Assembly: GCA_002712415.1 (NCBI GenBank)
Contig: PATO01000019.1
Span: 15,215 to 22,468 of the forward strand
Origin: Actinomycetota bacterium
GTDB lineage: Bacteria > Actinomycetota > Acidimicrobiia > Acidimicrobiales > UBA8592
Direction: 5' to 3'
Length of the DNA stretch: 7,254 bases
Below are positions 5,721 through 7,254 of the stretch, in pieces. Below the pieces are notes generated by a model. It had not been told where the DNA came from. It made no database searches and saw only the letters and a program-made list of their open reading frames with translations. The translations under genes were made by a program, and so were the position numbers. Positions within the stretch are counted from its first letter, which is position 1, and each line of letters begins with the position of its first letter.

Positions 5721-6287
5721 GTGATCCTTTCTGATAAAACCATCAAAGAAAACCTTGAATCAGGTCGAATCCTCATTGACCCTCTCGGAGAGAATGCTGT
5801 ACAGCCAAGCTCAGTGGATTTGAGGATCCATTCCCAATTCAGAGTTTTTAAAAACCATTCAATGGGCATCATTGATGTCAAAGAAAACCTTGAGGACCTA
5901 ACTGAATTAGTTGAAATCACCGATGGTGAAGCCTTTATCCTCCATCCAGGAGAATTTGTTCTCGGAAGCACATTGGAACGCGTTGTCGTTCCAGAAGATC
6001 TCGTCGCTCGACTTGAAGGAAAAAGTAGTTTAGGAAGGCTCGGTTTGTTGATTCACTCGACCGCAGGTTTCGTTGATGCTGGGTGGGATGGACAACTCAC
6101 ACTCGAACTATCCAACGTAGCGAACCTCCCTATCACGTTGTACGCCGGAATGAAGATAGGGCAAATTAGCTTCCAGCAAATGACAACAGCCGCTGAGAAC
6201 CCGTATGGTTCCGGAGTGCTTGGATCAAAGTATCAGAACCAAGAAGGTCCACGACCGAGTAGGTATTGGGAGAACTTTGACGCCTGA
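5721..6287 (+). CDS. dcd: dCTP deaminase, probably bifunctional dCTP deaminase/dUTPase
   Basis: Deaminates dCTP. The actinobacterial and some archaeal enzymes also cleave the product to dUMP, the precursor of dTMP. The 188 residues match the remembered M. tuberculosis Dcd closely. QPSSVDLRI is at 28-36, and LHPGEFVLGSTLE at 74-86. The signature LEGKSSLGRLGLL (98-110) includes Ser102 and Arg106. HSTAGFVDAGWDGQLTLEL (112-130) carries Asp119 and the catalytic Glu129. SNVANLPITL is at 131-140, and GSKYQNQEGPRPSR (168-181) forms the C-terminal lid. The agreement with the mycobacterial bifunctional enzyme, including the retained Asp119/Glu129 pair, supports dUMP formation, but this is inference from similarity. 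The start is GTG, forced by a TAA 10 nt upstream, and it lacks a ribosome binding site. It probably forms a two-gene operon with the membrane protein that overlaps its last 11 bases, and is divergent from the acyl-CoA synthetase. Confidence 0.96.
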   Translation: MILSDKTIKENLESGRILIDPLGENAVQPSSVDLRIHSQFRVFKNHSMGIIDVKENLEDLTELVEITDGEAFILHPGEFVLGSTLERVVVPEDLVARLEGKSSLGRLGLLIHSTAGFVDAGWDGQLTLELSNVANLPITLYAGMKIGQISFQQMTTAAENPYGSGVLGSKYQNQEGPRPSRYWENFDA

Positions 6288-6933
6288 GAAAAGTCGTCTC
6301 CTCAGACGAGTAGTACCGATTCTGCTTCTACTTGCTTTCGTGCTCTTGTTTGTTTTTGATGTCTTCGATTTCCTTCATGACCGTGAACGAATAGAAAATT
6401 TTTTCAATGACTCAGGAATCTTCGGACCCGTCTTATATGTTCTAGCTTTTGTAGCCGCACAACCATTAAGCCTCCCAGGTGCTGCTTTGATCATTCCAGC
6501 AACGTTTGTTTGGAGTTGGTGGGAAGTACTGATTTACAGCATGCTAGGCGGCATTATCGCTAGCAGTATAGGTTTCATTGTTGCACGATGGCTTGCACAA
6601 GACTGGGTACGGGAACGGTTACCACAACGTTTCATCGGTTGGGAAAAACGGTTTGTCAAAAACGCGCTTCTTTCAACAGTAGCGTTACGGGTTGTGACTG
6701 GATACGCCCCCGCAGCTGATTGGTTTCTTGGCATTACAAATATCAAGTGGCGAGAATTTTTCATTGGAACCGTTATTGGGTTGCTGCCGATAACTTTCCT
6801 CTTTTCGTTTTACGGAGATGACACCGTTCGGTGGGTGCAGAATGCTCCACTCATCGCTCTCGCAGTTGTGATTGCAGTCGTTCTACTTTTGTCGGCTGTG
6901 AAACGGTACAAAAAGCAAAGAGAGGCAATTTAA
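6277..6933 (+). CDS. VTT-domain (TVP38/TMEM64, DedA-like) inner-membrane protein
   Basis: A membrane protein of about 218 residues. Helix 1 spans roughly residues 12-30, and a short charged loop follows. The VTT core is then GIFGPVLYVLAFVAAQPLSLPG (47-68), a helix at 69-80, a helix with GGIIASSIGFIVARWLA (91-107) and the conserved RVVTGYAPAADWFLGITNIKWREFFIGTVIG stretch (138-168). The last helix is about 188-206, followed by a basic tail KRYKKQREAI. The family includes lipid scramblases and undecaprenyl-phosphate or phospholipid flippases; the cargo here is unknown. I chose TTG at 6277 because GGGAG (6268-6272) lies 4 nt upstream and it gives a normal N-terminus. It overlaps the end of dcd by 11 bases, suggesting translational coupling. 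An in-frame ATG at 6205 would add 24 non-membrane residues read wholly inside dcd, and I think it is wrong. No ATG occurs between the TTG and helix 1. Family call firm, start moderately sure. Confidence 0.85.
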   Translation: MTPEKSRLLRRVVPILLLLAFVLLFVFDVFDFLHDRERIENFFNDSGIFGPVLYVLAFVAAQPLSLPGAALIIPATFVWSWWEVLIYSMLGGIIASSIGFIVARWLAQDWVRERLPQRFIGWEKRFVKNALLSTVALRVVTGYAPAADWFLGITNIKWREFFIGTVIGLLPITFLFSFYGDDTVRWVQNAPLIALAVVIAVVLLLSAVKRYKKQREAI

Positions 6934-6985
6934 TAATCATCAGTGGAAGAGTATGAGAAGCCGTTTCCTTGTTTATTGAGAAATG

Positions 6986-7254
6986 CTATTCTTCTTCAGT
7001 CATTAGTTGCTGGGCTTGGTATTGCCAGCTGAACCGATTGAAGCAACCAGGAATATCGAACTCTTCCTCAATCGCTTCAATTTCAGTTGATGAAAGCCTA
7101 ACTATTTGGGTGTAGCTGATGATTTCTTTTTCTTTGAGACGCTTAATGGTATACGGATCCATTCCTCGGATCATTGAGAGATCATCTGGGGTAATAGGAG
7201 TATCATCATCAACCACTGTTTCCTCAATTAGTGGAGCGGGCTCCGATGGGGTTG
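6986..7254 (-). CDS. C-terminal part of a helix-hairpin-helix domain protein (runs off the right edge)
   Basis: The minus-strand frame is open from the right edge to the TAG at 6986-6988, giving 89 residues with no stop. An internal GTG at 7216 is a possible start, but the residues before it (TPSEPAPLIEETV) read as the Pro/Glu-rich linker usual in such proteins, so I treat the gene as partial. The last 65 residues (from DDLSMIRGMDPYTIKRL) resemble the helix-hairpin-helix tail described as flap-endonuclease-1-like or DUF4332-like, found after coiled-coil or ribosomal-protein-like segments. Family marks are 'L..I.G..P....L...I....Q...L....I..IEE', then 'PG...R..W..QA..L'. Two usual features are altered: the second Gly of GxG is Asp (RGMDP), and the 'GR' after PG is Cys (IPGCFNRF). 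DNA binding is possible but not shown. It converges on the VTT gene with a 52-bp gap in which I see no terminator hairpin. Confidence 0.7.
   Translation of the reverse strand, partial: TPSEPAPLIEETVVDDDTPITPDDLSMIRGMDPYTIKRLKEKEIISYTQIVRLSSTEIEAIEEEFDIPGCFNRFSWQYQAQQLMTEEE

Noticed and set aside
5708..5971. 87-residue minus-strand frame antisense to dcd
   Set aside because: dcd is unambiguous in this region; the antisense frame has no family features.
1..7254. Mobile elements, CRISPR arrays, toxin-antitoxin, phage or defence modules
   Set aside because: Looked for transposase motifs, terminal repeats, regularly spaced repeats and tRNA-associated integration (no direct repeat of the tRNA-Gly 3' end, no integrase); nothing supports any of them. 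The genes read as housekeeping and metabolic.

Overview
The window reads as an ordinary chromosomal segment from an actinobacterium of moderate to low GC (mid-40s percent, judged by eye). The actinobacterial call rests mainly on the dCTP deaminase, which matches the remembered mycobacterial bifunctional dCTP deaminase/dUTPase almost motif for motif. It is supported by a thymidine kinase with the CWCG...CRKH zinc site and by two genes whose forced start codons sit 7 nt after a TANNNT box with no Shine-Dalgarno, as in the leaderless genes common in Actinomycetota. Low GC plus this gene mix would fit a marine Acidimicrobiia-like lineage, but that placement is inference.

Layout. At the left edge is the 5' part of a minus-strand Bcr/CflA-type MFS exporter. 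Divergent from it is a lipoprotein substrate-binding protein (564-1787), with no permease or ATPase beside it, closed by a strong intrinsic terminator (about 1817-1855). Next comes a zinc-free MDR-family NADPH-dependent oxidoreductase (1936-2943), which converges on a minus-strand tRNA-Gly(CCC) (2961-3031). Upstream of the tRNA on the same strand is a small unrecognised acidic protein (3078-3335). It is divergent from thymidine kinase (3370-4056). Tdk converges on an acyl-CoA synthetase (4080-5624, minus). The synthetase is divergent from dcd (5721-6287), which overlaps a VTT/TVP38-family membrane protein starting at TTG (6277-6933). At the right edge is the C-terminal part of a minus-strand helix-hairpin-helix protein.

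How the genes relate. Dcd (dCTP to dUTP and probably on to dUMP) and Tdk (thymidine to dTMP) both feed dTTP synthesis and are about 1.7 kb apart, separated by the inverted acyl-CoA synthetase. The exporter, binding protein, oxidoreductase and synthetase are typical transport and catabolic genes, each apparently with its own promoter. Only dcd-VTT looks like a tight operon.

I saw no mobile element, CRISPR array, toxin-antitoxin pair, phage gene or obvious defence or biosynthetic system. The items most worth a second look are the small protein between tRNA-Gly and tdk, the matching leaderless start architecture of tdk and dcd, the TTG-started VTT gene overlapping dcd, and the degenerate helix-hairpin-helix tail at the right edge.
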